The position numbers and the translations under genes were made by a program. Source: Streptomyces sp. NBC_01232 (GTDB taxonomy: Bacteria; Actinomycetota; Actinomycetes; Streptomycetales; Streptomycetaceae). Taken from it: 64,000 nucleotides of DNA. The stretch covers positions 5,633,001 to 5,697,000 of the forward strand of contig NZ_CP108518.1 in the NCBI RefSeq assembly GCF_035989885.1. The letters run 5' to 3'. Shown piece after piece: positions 9,383-18,000 of the stretch (its first letter is position 1; every line of letters starts with the position of its first letter). Below the pieces are notes generated by a model that ran no database searches, was not told where the DNA came from, and saw nothing but the letters and a program-made list of their open reading frames with translations.

Positions 9383-9709
9383 GTGTCACCGCGCAACAAC
9401 CGCCCCAGGGGCGGCGAGACTCCGGAAGAACGCCCCGGCACCGGCCTCGACCGCTACGGGCTGGAGCGCACGGAGGAGTACCAGGGCGAGGACTGGAAGG
9501 TCCGGCACGTGGCCGGCGCGAGCGCTGCGGGCAAGCGCTACCGCTGCCCCGGATGCGACCAGGAGATCCCCTCCGGGACCCCGCACCTGGTGGCCTGGCC
9601 CGAGTACGGCGGCGTGGACGACCGCCGCCACTGGCACAAGGCCTGCTGGAACGCGAAGGACCGCCGCACCACGAAGGTGCAGCGGTCCCGCAACGCTCCC
9701 CGGTACTGA
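9383..9709 (+). CDS. Small protein with Cys/His zinc-type site
   Basis: A 108-residue protein, very basic at the N-terminus (SPRNNRPRGGETPEERPG). Its centre contains YRCPGCDQEIPSGTPHLVAW followed by RRHWHKACW, an arrangement of CxxC, His, His and a final Cys that is typical of a structural zinc site. GTG 9383 follows GAGG. Automated annotation in Streptomyces often calls such proteins ATP/GTP-binding, but I see no Walker motif to support that. It ends 19 bp before the next inverted-repeat element. A nucleic-acid-binding role is plausible from its charge and is unproven. Confidence 0.75.
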   Translation: MSPRNNRPRGGETPEERPGTGLDRYGLERTEEYQGEDWKVRHVAGASAAGKRYRCPGCDQEIPSGTPHLVAWPEYGGVDDRRHWHKACWNAKDRRTTKVQRSRNAPRY

Positions 9710-9727
9710 CCGGGCGAAGGCCCCGGC

Positions 9728-9895
9728 CTAGGCCGTCTCTTTCGATCTTGCCGGGCCCGCGCTGCCCGGTGCCGCACCTCGCTGCGTTGTCGGGGCTCCC
9801 GAGTACGTCCAGTACGCGGGGAGCTCCTCCGCCTTGCGATGCACGGCACCGGACAACGCGGGCTCGGCCGACAAGATCCGAAAGAGACGGCCTAG
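9728..9895. repeat. MITE-like inverted-repeat element, about 168 bp
   Basis: The left arm CTAGGCCGTCTCTTTCGATC... (9728-9750) pairs with the right arm ending ...GAAAGAGACGGCCTAG (9872-9895), with one bulged base. The interior holds GCACCTCGCTGCGTTGTCGG and CTCCGCCTTGCGATGCA, and both recur almost unchanged in the element at 37137. The right arm contains the TAG stop (rc of 9892-9894) of the ABC permease gene. It has no coding capacity and looks like a non-autonomous mobile repeat. Confidence 0.75.
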
Positions 9896-10728
9896 ACGTC
9901 CCGGCGGCCGACGATCACGTACGAGGCAGCCACCGCGCCGCCCGTGACCAGCACGATGAGCATCAGCTGCGAGAGGGTGCTCGGCTCCGGGCCCACGTCG
10001 CCGCCCTGCGGCAGACCGAACAGCGTCATCAGCGCCACCGGCACGTTGTGGCGCAGGATGAGCTCACCGGCGGCCGCGACGGCCTCCCACATGCTGAGCA
10101 TGGCCCCGATCACCGGCGGCAGCGTGACCACGCCCAGCATGACGGCGATCCCACCGGCGGAGTGCCGTACCAGGGAGCCGATGGCGAGCGCGAGCACGCC
10201 GAGCAGCGTGACGTAGCCGCAGCCGGCCAGCGCTCCGAACCACTCGCCGACCGCGTGCGGGCCGGACGCGGAGCCGCCGCGCACGACGGCCGCGGTGATC
10301 CCGACCACGAAGACCGACAGCGTGGTGGTGGCGAAGGCCGCCATGCTGAAGACGAGGTACTTCGCGGTGAGCACCCGGTACCGGTCCGGGGCGGCCGTGA
10401 ACGTGGTCCGCACCAGCCCGGTGCCGTGCTCCGAAGTGATGGTCAGGACGCCGAGAACCATCACCGCGAGCTGGCCGACCATCAGGCCGACGAGCGCGGG
10501 CGTGGTGAAGTTGATCTGCGAGTAGTCCCCGTCCGCGGTCTGCGAGACGACGATCAGGCCGATGCCGACCACGGTCAGCACGAGCGAGCCCAGCGTCCAC
10601 AGGGTGGAGCGCAGCGAGACCAGCTTGGTCCACTCCGAGGCCATGGCGTGCCCCAGGTGCGGCCGCGGCGTGGCGAGGGGGGAGCTGTAGTTCCCGGGCT
10701 GCTCCACCGTCGTGGTCGTCGCGGTCAT
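9892..10728 (-). CDS. ABC-2 type transporter permease
   Basis: A 278-residue membrane protein with six hydrophobic helices and the ABC-2 hallmark N-terminus HAMASEWTKLVSLRSTLWTL. There is a further loop ITSEHGTGLVRTTFTAAPDR, where these permeases contact the ATPase. It begins inside the end of the ATPase gene (4-nt ATGA overlap) and so is translationally coupled to it. It probably exports a small lipophilic compound or peptide. No substrate can be assigned. Its stop codon lies in a MITE-like repeat. It is related to the permease at 12009, which suggests duplication of the pair. Confidence 0.88.
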   Translation of the reverse strand: MTATTTTVEQPGNYSSPLATPRPHLGHAMASEWTKLVSLRSTLWTLGSLVLTVVGIGLIVVSQTADGDYSQINFTTPALVGLMVGQLAVMVLGVLTITSEHGTGLVRTTFTAAPDRYRVLTAKYLVFSMAAFATTTLSVFVVGITAAVVRGGSASGPHAVGEWFGALAGCGYVTLLGVLALAIGSLVRHSAGGIAVMLGVVTLPPVIGAMLSMWEAVAAAGELILRHNVPVALMTLFGLPQGGDVGPEPSTLSQLMLIVLVTGGAVAASYVIVGRRDV

Positions 10729-11855
10729 CGGGTGTCCTCGGGGGTGTGCGGGGTGTTCCTGGCGGCGCTCGCGAGCTCGCCCGGCTTGCTGGGCATCAGG
10801 AAGGGCTGCCCGCCCGCCCCCGGCGGCGGGGGCGCGTAGAAGCCGGTCTGCGGGACCTCGGGGGCCGCCGCCTCCGACTCCTCCTCCCAGGCCGGGAGGG
10901 AGAGCGGCTCCGGCTCCCACAGCTCGGCCCGCGGGTCGTCGGTGGAGGTGTACTCGACGGCGGACTGGGTCATCCGCATGTACGCCTCCTCCAGCGAGGC
11001 CCGGTGCGGAGACAGCTCCCACAGCCGTACGCCGGCCCCGTGCGCGAGATCGGAGATCCGCGGCAGCTCCAGGCCGGTCACGCGCAGTGCTCCGCCGGGC
11101 TCCTGGAGGACCCGGCCACCCGCCTCGGCGAGGGCCTTACCCAGCGCGTCCCGGCCATCAGGATCAGTGTCGGCCGCGCGCACCCGAGCGAATCCGGCCG
11201 AGTTGTGCGCGATGAACTCCTGGGTGCCCATATCGGCCAGCAGCCGGCCCCGGCCGATCACGATCAGGTGGTCGGCGGTCAGCGCCATCTCACTCATCAG
11301 GTGCGAGGAGACGAAGACGGTGCGGCCCTCGGCGGCGAGGCGGCGCATGAGATTGCGGACCCAGAGGATGCCCTCGGGGTCGAGACCGTTGACCGGCTCG
11401 TCGAACAGGAGCACCTGCGGGTCGCCGAGCAGGGCGGTGGCGATGCCGAGCCGCTGGCCCATGCCGAGCGAGAAGCCCTTCGTACGCTGCCGGGCGGCGT
11501 CCTGGAGGCCGACCACGGCCAGCACCTCGTCCACCCGCTTCTCCGGGATCCCGGAGAGCTGGGCGATGGACAGCAGGTGGGCGCGGGCCCGCCGGCCGCC
11601 GTGGACGGCCTTGGCATCGAGCAGGGCCCCTACGTGCCGCTGGGCGTTCGGCAGGTCCCGGAAGGGCCGGCCGTTGATCGTGACATGACCGGACGTGGGC
11701 CGGTCGAGGCCGACGATCATGCGCATGGTGGTCGACTTGCCGGAGCCGTTGGGTCCCAGGAATCCGGTGACGTGACCCGGCTTGACCTGGAAGGACAGCT
11801 GCTCGACGGCGGTCTTGGCGCCGTAGCGCTTGGTCAGGCCGACTGCCTCGATCAT
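10725..11855 (-). CDS. ABC transporter ATP-binding protein
   Basis: A 376-residue ATPase. Walker A is GPNGSGKSTTMRM (residues 35-47), the signature region is FSLGMGQRLGIA, and Walker B is VLLFDEPVNGLDPEG, followed by the switch SSHLMSEM. After the ATPase core (about 220 residues) comes a 150-residue C-terminal extension. It ends in an acidic and then Pro/Gly-rich tail (YAPPPPGAGG), longer than in the sister ATPase. ATG 11855 follows AAGGGG. It forms a transporter with the overlapping downstream permease. The BcrA/drug-exporter subfamily is the closest fit. Confidence 0.92.
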   Translation of the reverse strand: MIEAVGLTKRYGAKTAVEQLSFQVKPGHVTGFLGPNGSGKSTTMRMIVGLDRPTSGHVTINGRPFRDLPNAQRHVGALLDAKAVHGGRRARAHLLSIAQLSGIPEKRVDEVLAVVGLQDAARQRTKGFSLGMGQRLGIATALLGDPQVLLFDEPVNGLDPEGILWVRNLMRRLAAEGRTVFVSSHLMSEMALTADHLIVIGRGRLLADMGTQEFIAHNSAGFARVRAADTDPDGRDALGKALAEAGGRVLQEPGGALRVTGLELPRISDLAHGAGVRLWELSPHRASLEEAYMRMTQSAVEYTSTDDPRAELWEPEPLSLPAWEEESEAAAPEVPQTGFYAPPPPGAGGQPFLMPSKPGELASAARNTPHTPEDTR

Positions 11856-12008
11856 CTTGCTGCCCCTTACCAGGCCGGGACGACTTTCGCCCGCGTAAGG
11901 GTTAAGAGGATAACGAGGTTCCTGTGGTTCCGTCCCCGGCCGGATCCCTGAGCCGCCCCTGAGACCGACCCGGGCATCACCCGTAGTACTTCAGCGGGGG
12001 GCGCGGGG

Positions 12009-12791
12009 TCAGGCGTCCTTCTTCTTGAGGACGACGTAGCCCCCGAGTACTGCGGCGAGCGCCCACAGGGTCATGATCCCGAGGCCGCCCCACGGGCCGT
12101 ACGGGGTGTCGGCGGTGTCCATCCCGTTGGGCACGACCTGCATGATCCTGGATCCCGCCTGGTTGGGCAGGTACATGCCCACCTTCCGGGTCGCCTCGGC
12201 GATGGCCAGGATGGCCGGGAGGACCAGGACGAACGGGATCAGGAGGCACATCGAGAGGACCGAGCTGCGCAGCAGTGTGGTCACCCCCATCGAGAACAGG
12301 GCGAGCAGGGCCATGTAGAGGCCCGCACCGACCACCGCGCGCAGCACGTTCTCCTCGCCGATCCCGATACTGCGCCCGCCCAGCAGGGCCTGGCCGATGA
12401 AGAAGGACAGGAAGCTGGTGAGGAGGCCGACCAGCAGGGCCAGGGCCGTCGCCACCACGAGCTTGCCGAGCAGGAAGTGCTCCCGGCGCGGTACGGCGGC
12501 CAGCGAGGTGCGGATCATGCCGGTGCTGTATTCGGTGCCGACCACCAGCGCCCCGAAGACGATCATCGCCAGCTGGCCGAGGGTCATCCCGGCGAAGCTC
12601 ACCTGGGTGGGGTCGAAGGTGGCCTGCTGGGCCGGGGGCATGTCCTGGAAGCTCGCGTTGACGAAGGCGCAGATCGCGGCGCCGATGCCGACGGTGACCA
12701 CCAGCGAGACGATCAGGGTCCAGCTGGTGGAGGCGACCGTGCGGATCTTGGTCCACTCGGACTGCAGGACGGCGGTGAAGGCCATGTTCAC
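12009..12791 (-). CDS. ABC-2 type transporter permease
   Basis: A 260-residue, six-helix permease with the same N-terminal motif as its neighbour (LQSEWTKIRTVASTSWTL) and the loop VGTEYSTGMIRTSLAAVPRREHFL. The GTG at 12791 overlaps the ATPase stop and has GGGAGG close upstream. ATG 12785 is an alternative start. It ends in basic VVLKKKDA. It works with the ATPase at 12788. The pair resembles the pair at 9892-11855, and 153 bp with no gene separates them, enough for an independent promoter. Confidence 0.88.
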   Translation of the reverse strand: MNMAFTAVLQSEWTKIRTVASTSWTLIVSLVVTVGIGAAICAFVNASFQDMPPAQQATFDPTQVSFAGMTLGQLAMIVFGALVVGTEYSTGMIRTSLAAVPRREHFLLGKLVVATALALLVGLLTSFLSFFIGQALLGGRSIGIGEENVLRAVVGAGLYMALLALFSMGVTTLLRSSVLSMCLLIPFVLVLPAILAIAEATRKVGMYLPNQAGSRIMQVVPNGMDTADTPYGPWGGLGIMTLWALAAVLGGYVVLKKKDA

Positions 12792-13786
12792 TCGCCTCCC
12801 TTGTGCGTCGCCCCGAAGCCGGCGCCCCAGGCGGGAACATCGGCCGGCCGGGCCGGGTTGTCACTCGCCCCGGCGCCCGGTGCGTGGGCGTGGTACTCGA
12901 CGGAGTCGGCGGTCATGCGCATGAAGGCTTCCTCCAGCGAGGCCCGTTGCGGACTGAGTTCGTGCAGCACGATCCGGTGCTCGGCGGCCAGCTCGCCGAG
13001 CCGCTCCGCACTCACACCGTCGATCTCCAGAGTGCCGGTGGCCGGAACGGCGACGGCATCGATCCCGGCCTCGTGCAGCAGGTCCTTGAGGCGCTCCTGC
13101 TGCGGCGAGCGCAGCCGGACGTAACTGCGTGAGTTCTGCTGGATGAAATCGGCCATCGGCAGGTCTGCCAGCAGCTTTCCCTGTCCGATGACGACCAGAT
13201 GATCTGCGGTCAGCGCCATTTCGCTCATCAGGTGGGAGGAGACGAAGATCGTCCTTCCCTCGGCCGCCAGGCCCTTCATCAGATTGCGGATCCAGAGAAT
13301 TCCCTCGGGATCCAGACCGTTGACCGGCTCGTCGAACATCAGGATTTCCGGATCGCCCAGCAATGCATAGGCGATTCCCAGCCGTTGGCTCATTCCCAGC
13401 GAAAATCCTTTGGACTTCTTCTTCGCCACGGGCGTCAGACCGACCAGATCCAGCACCTCGCCGACCCGTTGCCGCGGGATGCGGTTCGACTGGGCCAGGC
13501 ACAGGAGGTTGTTGTACGCACTCCGGCCACCGTGCATGGCCTTCGCGTCCAGCAGCGCCCCGACGTGCTTCAACGGCTCCTGCAGGTCGCGGTAGTGCTT
13601 CCCGTACACCCGGACCGTGCCGCTGGTCGGGTTGTCGAGGTCGAGCATCATGCGCATGGTCGTGGACTTGCCGGCCCCGTTGGGGCCGAGGAAGCCGGTC
13701 ACCACCCCCGGTCTGACCTGGAAGCTGAGGTGGTCCACGGCGGTCGTCGCACCGAATCGCTTGGTGAGGCCCTCAAGCTCGATCAT
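12788..13786 (-). CDS. ABC transporter ATP-binding protein
   Basis: A 332-residue ATPase with Walker A GPNGAGKSTTMRM, signature FSLGMSQRLGIA, Walker B ILMFDEPVNGLDPEG and switch SSHLMSEM. It is clearly paralogous to the ATPase at 10725, with near-identical motifs and the same C-terminal LSPQRASLEEAFMRMT segment. It lacks the long proline tail. ATG 13786 has a TAGCGT box (13793-13798) ending 6 nt upstream and no ribosome site, so it is probably leaderless. Its promoter lies against the terminator of filP. Confidence 0.92.
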   Translation of the reverse strand: MIELEGLTKRFGATTAVDHLSFQVRPGVVTGFLGPNGAGKSTTMRMMLDLDNPTSGTVRVYGKHYRDLQEPLKHVGALLDAKAMHGGRSAYNNLLCLAQSNRIPRQRVGEVLDLVGLTPVAKKKSKGFSLGMSQRLGIAYALLGDPEILMFDEPVNGLDPEGILWIRNLMKGLAAEGRTIFVSSHLMSEMALTADHLVVIGQGKLLADLPMADFIQQNSRSYVRLRSPQQERLKDLLHEAGIDAVAVPATGTLEIDGVSAERLGELAAEHRIVLHELSPQRASLEEAFMRMTADSVEYHAHAPGAGASDNPARPADVPAWGAGFGATHKGGE

Positions 13787-13805
13787 GCGGCCACGCTAGA
13801 ACGCC

Positions 13806-13847
13806 CGAGGGCCCTACGCCACCTCTACAGGTGACATAGGGCCCTCG
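13806..13847. terminator. Hairpin terminator downstream of filP
   Basis: The arms CGAGGGCCCTA (13806-13816) and TAGGGCCCTCG (13837-13847) pair perfectly, with a nested CACCT/AGGTG stem in the loop. It lies 42 bp beyond the filP stop, between filP and the promoter of the ABC ATPase gene on the same strand, so it should insulate the two units. Confidence 0.75.
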
Positions 13848-13888
13848 AACGGGCGAACGGGGGGCGGGTGCGCCCTGCCCGTCGGTGA

Positions 13889-14827
13889 TCAGCGGCTCTG
13901 CTGCGCCGGGACGCCGCGGGTGACGGGCTCGTCGTCGACGATCGGGGTGGCCGCCGCGACGGCCGCACCGGTGAGCGTCGCCAGCATCTCGCGGACGTTG
14001 GTCAGCTGCGCGTTGATGGAGTCGCGGCGGTTGGTGAGCGCCGCCAGCTCGCGCTCGGACTCGCTGCGGATGCGGTCCGCCTTGGCGTTGGCGTCGGCCA
14101 CGATGTCCTCGGCCTGGCGCTGCGCGGTCTCCACGGTCTGGCGGGCCCGGCGCTCGGCGTCCGTACGCAGCTTCTCGGCCTCCAGGCGCAGCTGCTCGGC
14201 GCGGTGCTCGATCTCCGCGAGACGCTTCTCGGCCTTGGCCTGGCGGGAGGCGAGGTCGCGCTCGGACTGCTCACGGCGCTTGGCGAGGTTGGTCTCGAAG
14301 TCCGCGGCGGCCTGGGCGGCCTTGGCGCGGGTCTCCTCGAACAGGGCGTCGGCCTCCTCGCGCTTGGAGGCCGCGTCCTTCTGGGCCTCGGCGCGCAGGG
14401 TGGAGGCGTCGCCCTTGGCCTTCTCGACAATACGGACGCCCTCGTCCTCCGCCTTCGACTTGCGGTCGGCGGCGAACGACTCGGCGTCGTTGCGCACCTG
14501 CTGGGCGGCCGACTCGGCGAGCTCACGGTGCTGCTCGGCCGCGCGACGGGCCTCCTCGCGCAGGTCCTTCGCCTCCTCCTCGGCCAGCCGCAGGATCTTC
14601 TCGACCCGGGCGCCGAGACCGGCGTACGACGGCTCGGCGTCGTTCACCTGGGCCTGGGCGTTCTGCGTCTCGAGGTGCAACTCCTCGATCCGCTTTTCCA
14701 GAGAGTTGATTCGTCCAAGGGCGCTGTCGCGGTCGGAGACCAGCTTGGTAATGCGGTCGTCCACCTGACCGCGGTCGTAACCACGCCGCACGAGCTCGAA
14801 GCCGAAGGGGGAGGAAGTGTCGCTCAT
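13889..14827 (-). CDS. filP: FilP, intermediate-filament-like coiled-coil protein
   Basis: A 312-residue protein that forms a cytoskeletal network behind hyphal tips and gives the hypha rigidity. The N-terminus SSPFGFELVRRGYDRGQVDDRI is the DivIVA-like segment shared by this family. Almost everything from residue 25 to 290 is heptad-type coiled coil rich in Ala, Glu, Arg and Gln (EEAKDLREEARRAAEQHREL), followed by a short tail. ATG 14827 follows ACAGGAA. It lies directly downstream of scy, as in Streptomyces coelicolor. FilP interacts with DivIVA and with Scy at the pole. Size fits the known protein. Confidence 0.93.
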   Translation of the reverse strand: MSDTSSPFGFELVRRGYDRGQVDDRITKLVSDRDSALGRINSLEKRIEELHLETQNAQAQVNDAEPSYAGLGARVEKILRLAEEEAKDLREEARRAAEQHRELAESAAQQVRNDAESFAADRKSKAEDEGVRIVEKAKGDASTLRAEAQKDAASKREEADALFEETRAKAAQAAADFETNLAKRREQSERDLASRQAKAEKRLAEIEHRAEQLRLEAEKLRTDAERRARQTVETAQRQAEDIVADANAKADRIRSESERELAALTNRRDSINAQLTNVREMLATLTGAAVAAATPIVDDEPVTRGVPAQQSR

Positions 14828-15022
14828 GGGGTTCCTGTCGAATGAGACCGATGAGGTGCTACGTGAGGTGTTAGGGGAATCCTAGGCGCCCAGACGGCGT
14901 GTCATCGAGTCAATCCGCGTTTGATCTGGACAATGACACCCCTTTTGAGTGGCAAGGCGAGAGAACGCTTGTCACTCGTTCGCCTGAACCTTCATCAGGT
15001 GCACACATCGCTGAGCATTTGG

Positions 15023-18000
15023 CTACCCCTCCGACGCCCTGCCACCCGAACGAGTGGAACCCGCTGTCGCCCCGGCCTTCACGCCCCCCGCGCCCTGACC
15101 GCCGACCGCCGGCTTTCCGCCGCCCGAAGGCGCCTCGAATGATTCCAACGCCTCAAGAACGTCCTGGACACGGGAGATCTCCGCCTGAATGTCCTCGCGA
15201 CGGCGCACCAGGACCTCCAGCTCGCGGCGGCCCTCGTCGACGAGCTGCTCCGCCTCCGCCTTGGCCTCGGCGAGCGTGCTCTCGGCCTCCCGGGTCAGCT
15301 CGGCCTTCTTCTGCTCGGCCTCCTTGAGCAGCGCCTCCGCCTTGCGGACCGCGGCGATGCGCACCTTGCTCGCCTCGCTGCTCGCGTCCGAGACCAGCTC
15401 CTTGGCCTTCGCCTCGGCCTCGACGCTCTGCTCGGTGGCCGCGCGCACCAGCTTGTCCACGCGCTCACCGGCCGACTTCATCTGCTCGGCCGACTCCCGG
15501 CGGGCCCGCTCGTGCAGCTCCTCGACCTCGCCCTCGACGCGGCCGCGCAGCTCCTCCGCCCGTTCCCTTATGGCGGCCGCGTCCGTGCGCGCGCCGACCA
15601 GCAGCTCGTCCGCGTCCGTACGGGCCTTCTCCACCATGGAGTTGCCCTCGACGGTCGCCTCCGAGGTGATCCGCACGGCCTCCTTGCGGGCCGCGTCGAC
15701 CATCGCGTCCGCCTGCTCCTCGGCCGCCGTCGTCGCGGCGAGGGCCTGCTTCTGCGCGTCGGCCGTGAGCTTCTCGGCTTCCGCCGAGGCCTCTGTGATG
15801 AGCCGGTCGACCTGCTCCGCGGCCTCGCTGCGGCGCTTGTTGGCCGCCTCGCGGGCCTCGTCCAGCAGCCGCTCGGACTCCGCGCGGGCCTCGCCGCGGT
15901 TGCGCTCCGCCTCGGCCGCCGCCTGCGCCTTGACGCGCTCGGCCTCCGACCGGGTACGGGTCGCGTGCTCCTGGGCGGAGGACAGCGCCTCCGACGCGTC
16001 CGCGCGCAGCCGCTCGGCCTCGCCGGCCGCCTCGCCCACCGTCCGCTCGTTGTCCTTGCGGGTCTGCGCGGTGAGCTTCTCCGCCTCGGACACGGCCTCC
16101 GCGACGAGCCGGTCCGCCTGCTCGGCCGCCTCGGTGCGCAGCCGGTTCGCCTCGGCGCGCGCCTCGTCCAGCGTCTGCTCGGCGTCGCGCTCGGCGCCCG
16201 CCAGCGTCTCGTTCGCCGCGACCGTGACGCGGTCCGCCTCCGCGGTGGCCTCGCCGATGATCCGGCCGCCTTCCGCGCGGGCGTCGTCCAGGACCCGGGC
16301 CGCCTCGGCGCGCAGCCGGTCGGCCTCCGCCGCCGCCTCGCCGACGGTGGCCTCGTTGGCCACGCGGGTCTCGTCGATCAGACGGTCGCCCTCGGCACGC
16401 GAGTCCACCATGATCCGGGCGGCGTCGCGCTCGGCGCTCGCCAGGGTGTCGGCCGCCTGGGCCTTGAGCCGGGCCGCCGCCGAGGTGACCCGCTCCGCCT
16501 CGGCCGTCGCCTCGCCGACGGTGGCCGCGTTCGCGGCGCGGGTCTCCTCCGTGAGCCGGTCCGCCTCCGCCGAGGCCTCGGTGATGAGCCGGTCGATCTG
16601 CTCCGCGGCCTCGGTACGCAGCCGGTTGCCCTCGGCGCGTGCCTCGTCCAGGATGCCCGCGGCCTCGATACGGGTGGCCTCGGCGATCTCGGACGCGTCG
16701 GTGGTGATCCGCTCGGCCTCGGCCTTCGCCTCGTCGACGGTGGCCGCGTTCGCGGCGCGGGTCTCCTCGGTGAGCCGCTCGGCCTCCGCCGTCGCCTCGG
16801 CCGTGATCCGCGCGCCCTCGGCGCGGGAGGCCTCCAGGGACTCCGCCGCCTCGCCGCGGATGCGGTTCGCGTCGTCCCGGGCGTCGGCCCGGGTCCGGGC
16901 CGCGTCCCGCTCGGACGCGGCCAGCGCGTCGGTGGCCTCCGTACGCACCCGCTGCGCGTACTCGGCGGTGTCGCTGCGCAGCTGCTCCGCCTCGGCGATC
17001 GCCTCGCCGACAGTCCGCTCCGCCAGCGACTTCGCCGCGTCCGTCTCGGCGCGCGCCTCGCTGCGGATCCGGTTGGCGTCCTCGGTGGCCCGCTCCCGTT
17101 CCGCGTAGGCGTCGCTGCGGACCCGGCCGGCCTCTTCCTCGGCCTCCGTCCTCGTACGCTCCGCCGCGTGCTCGGCGGCGTTGCGCAGTCCGGCGATCTC
17201 CTCCTCGGCCTGCTCGTGCAGCCCGGCCACGGAGTCGCGCACCTGCGTGGCGGTGGCCTCCGCCGCCGCCACGACCTCCGACGCGCGGCGCTCGGCCTCC
17301 TCCGTCAGCCAGACCGCCTCGGCCTGCGCCTCCTCGGAGCGCTTGCGGGCCTGCGCCAGCAGTTCCTCGCTCTGCTCGCGGGCCTGGGCCCGCTCGCTCT
17401 CCGCCTCGGTCCGCGCCGACGCCAGGGTCTCCTCGGACTCCCGGCGACGCCGGGCGGCCTCCTCCTGAGCGGCGGCCAGCGCCTCCGCGGCCTCCTCGCC
17501 GACCCGCTCGGCGGCGGCCTTCGCCTCCGCGCGCAGCCGGTCCGCGGTCTCCTGCGCCTCGGAGCGCACCCGCTCCGCCTCGGCCTCGGCCTCGCCGCGC
17601 AGCCGTACGGCGGACTGCTCGGCCTCCGCGCGCACCCGCCCGGTGTCCTGCGCCGCTTCGGTGCGCAGCTGGTCGGCCTCCGTCTCCGCCTGCGCCTGCA
17701 GGGTGCGGATCCGCTCCGCCGACTCGGCGCGCAGCCGGTCGTTCTCCTCCGTCGTCTCCCGGCGGATGTTCTCCGCCGCACCACGGGCGTCGCGCAGCGT
17801 CTGCTCGGCCGTCGTCAGCCGGCCTTCGGCCTCCGTGTGCAGCCGTACGAGGTCCTCGTCGGCCTCCGCGCGCCGCGCGGCCACGGCCTGCTCGGTCTCC
17901 TCGCGCCGGGCGAGGGCCGCGGCGTCAGCCTCGGCCCGTACGGCCTCGGCCTGCTCCTCGGCCTCGGCGCGCAGCCGCTCGGCCTCCGCGCGGGTCCGCT

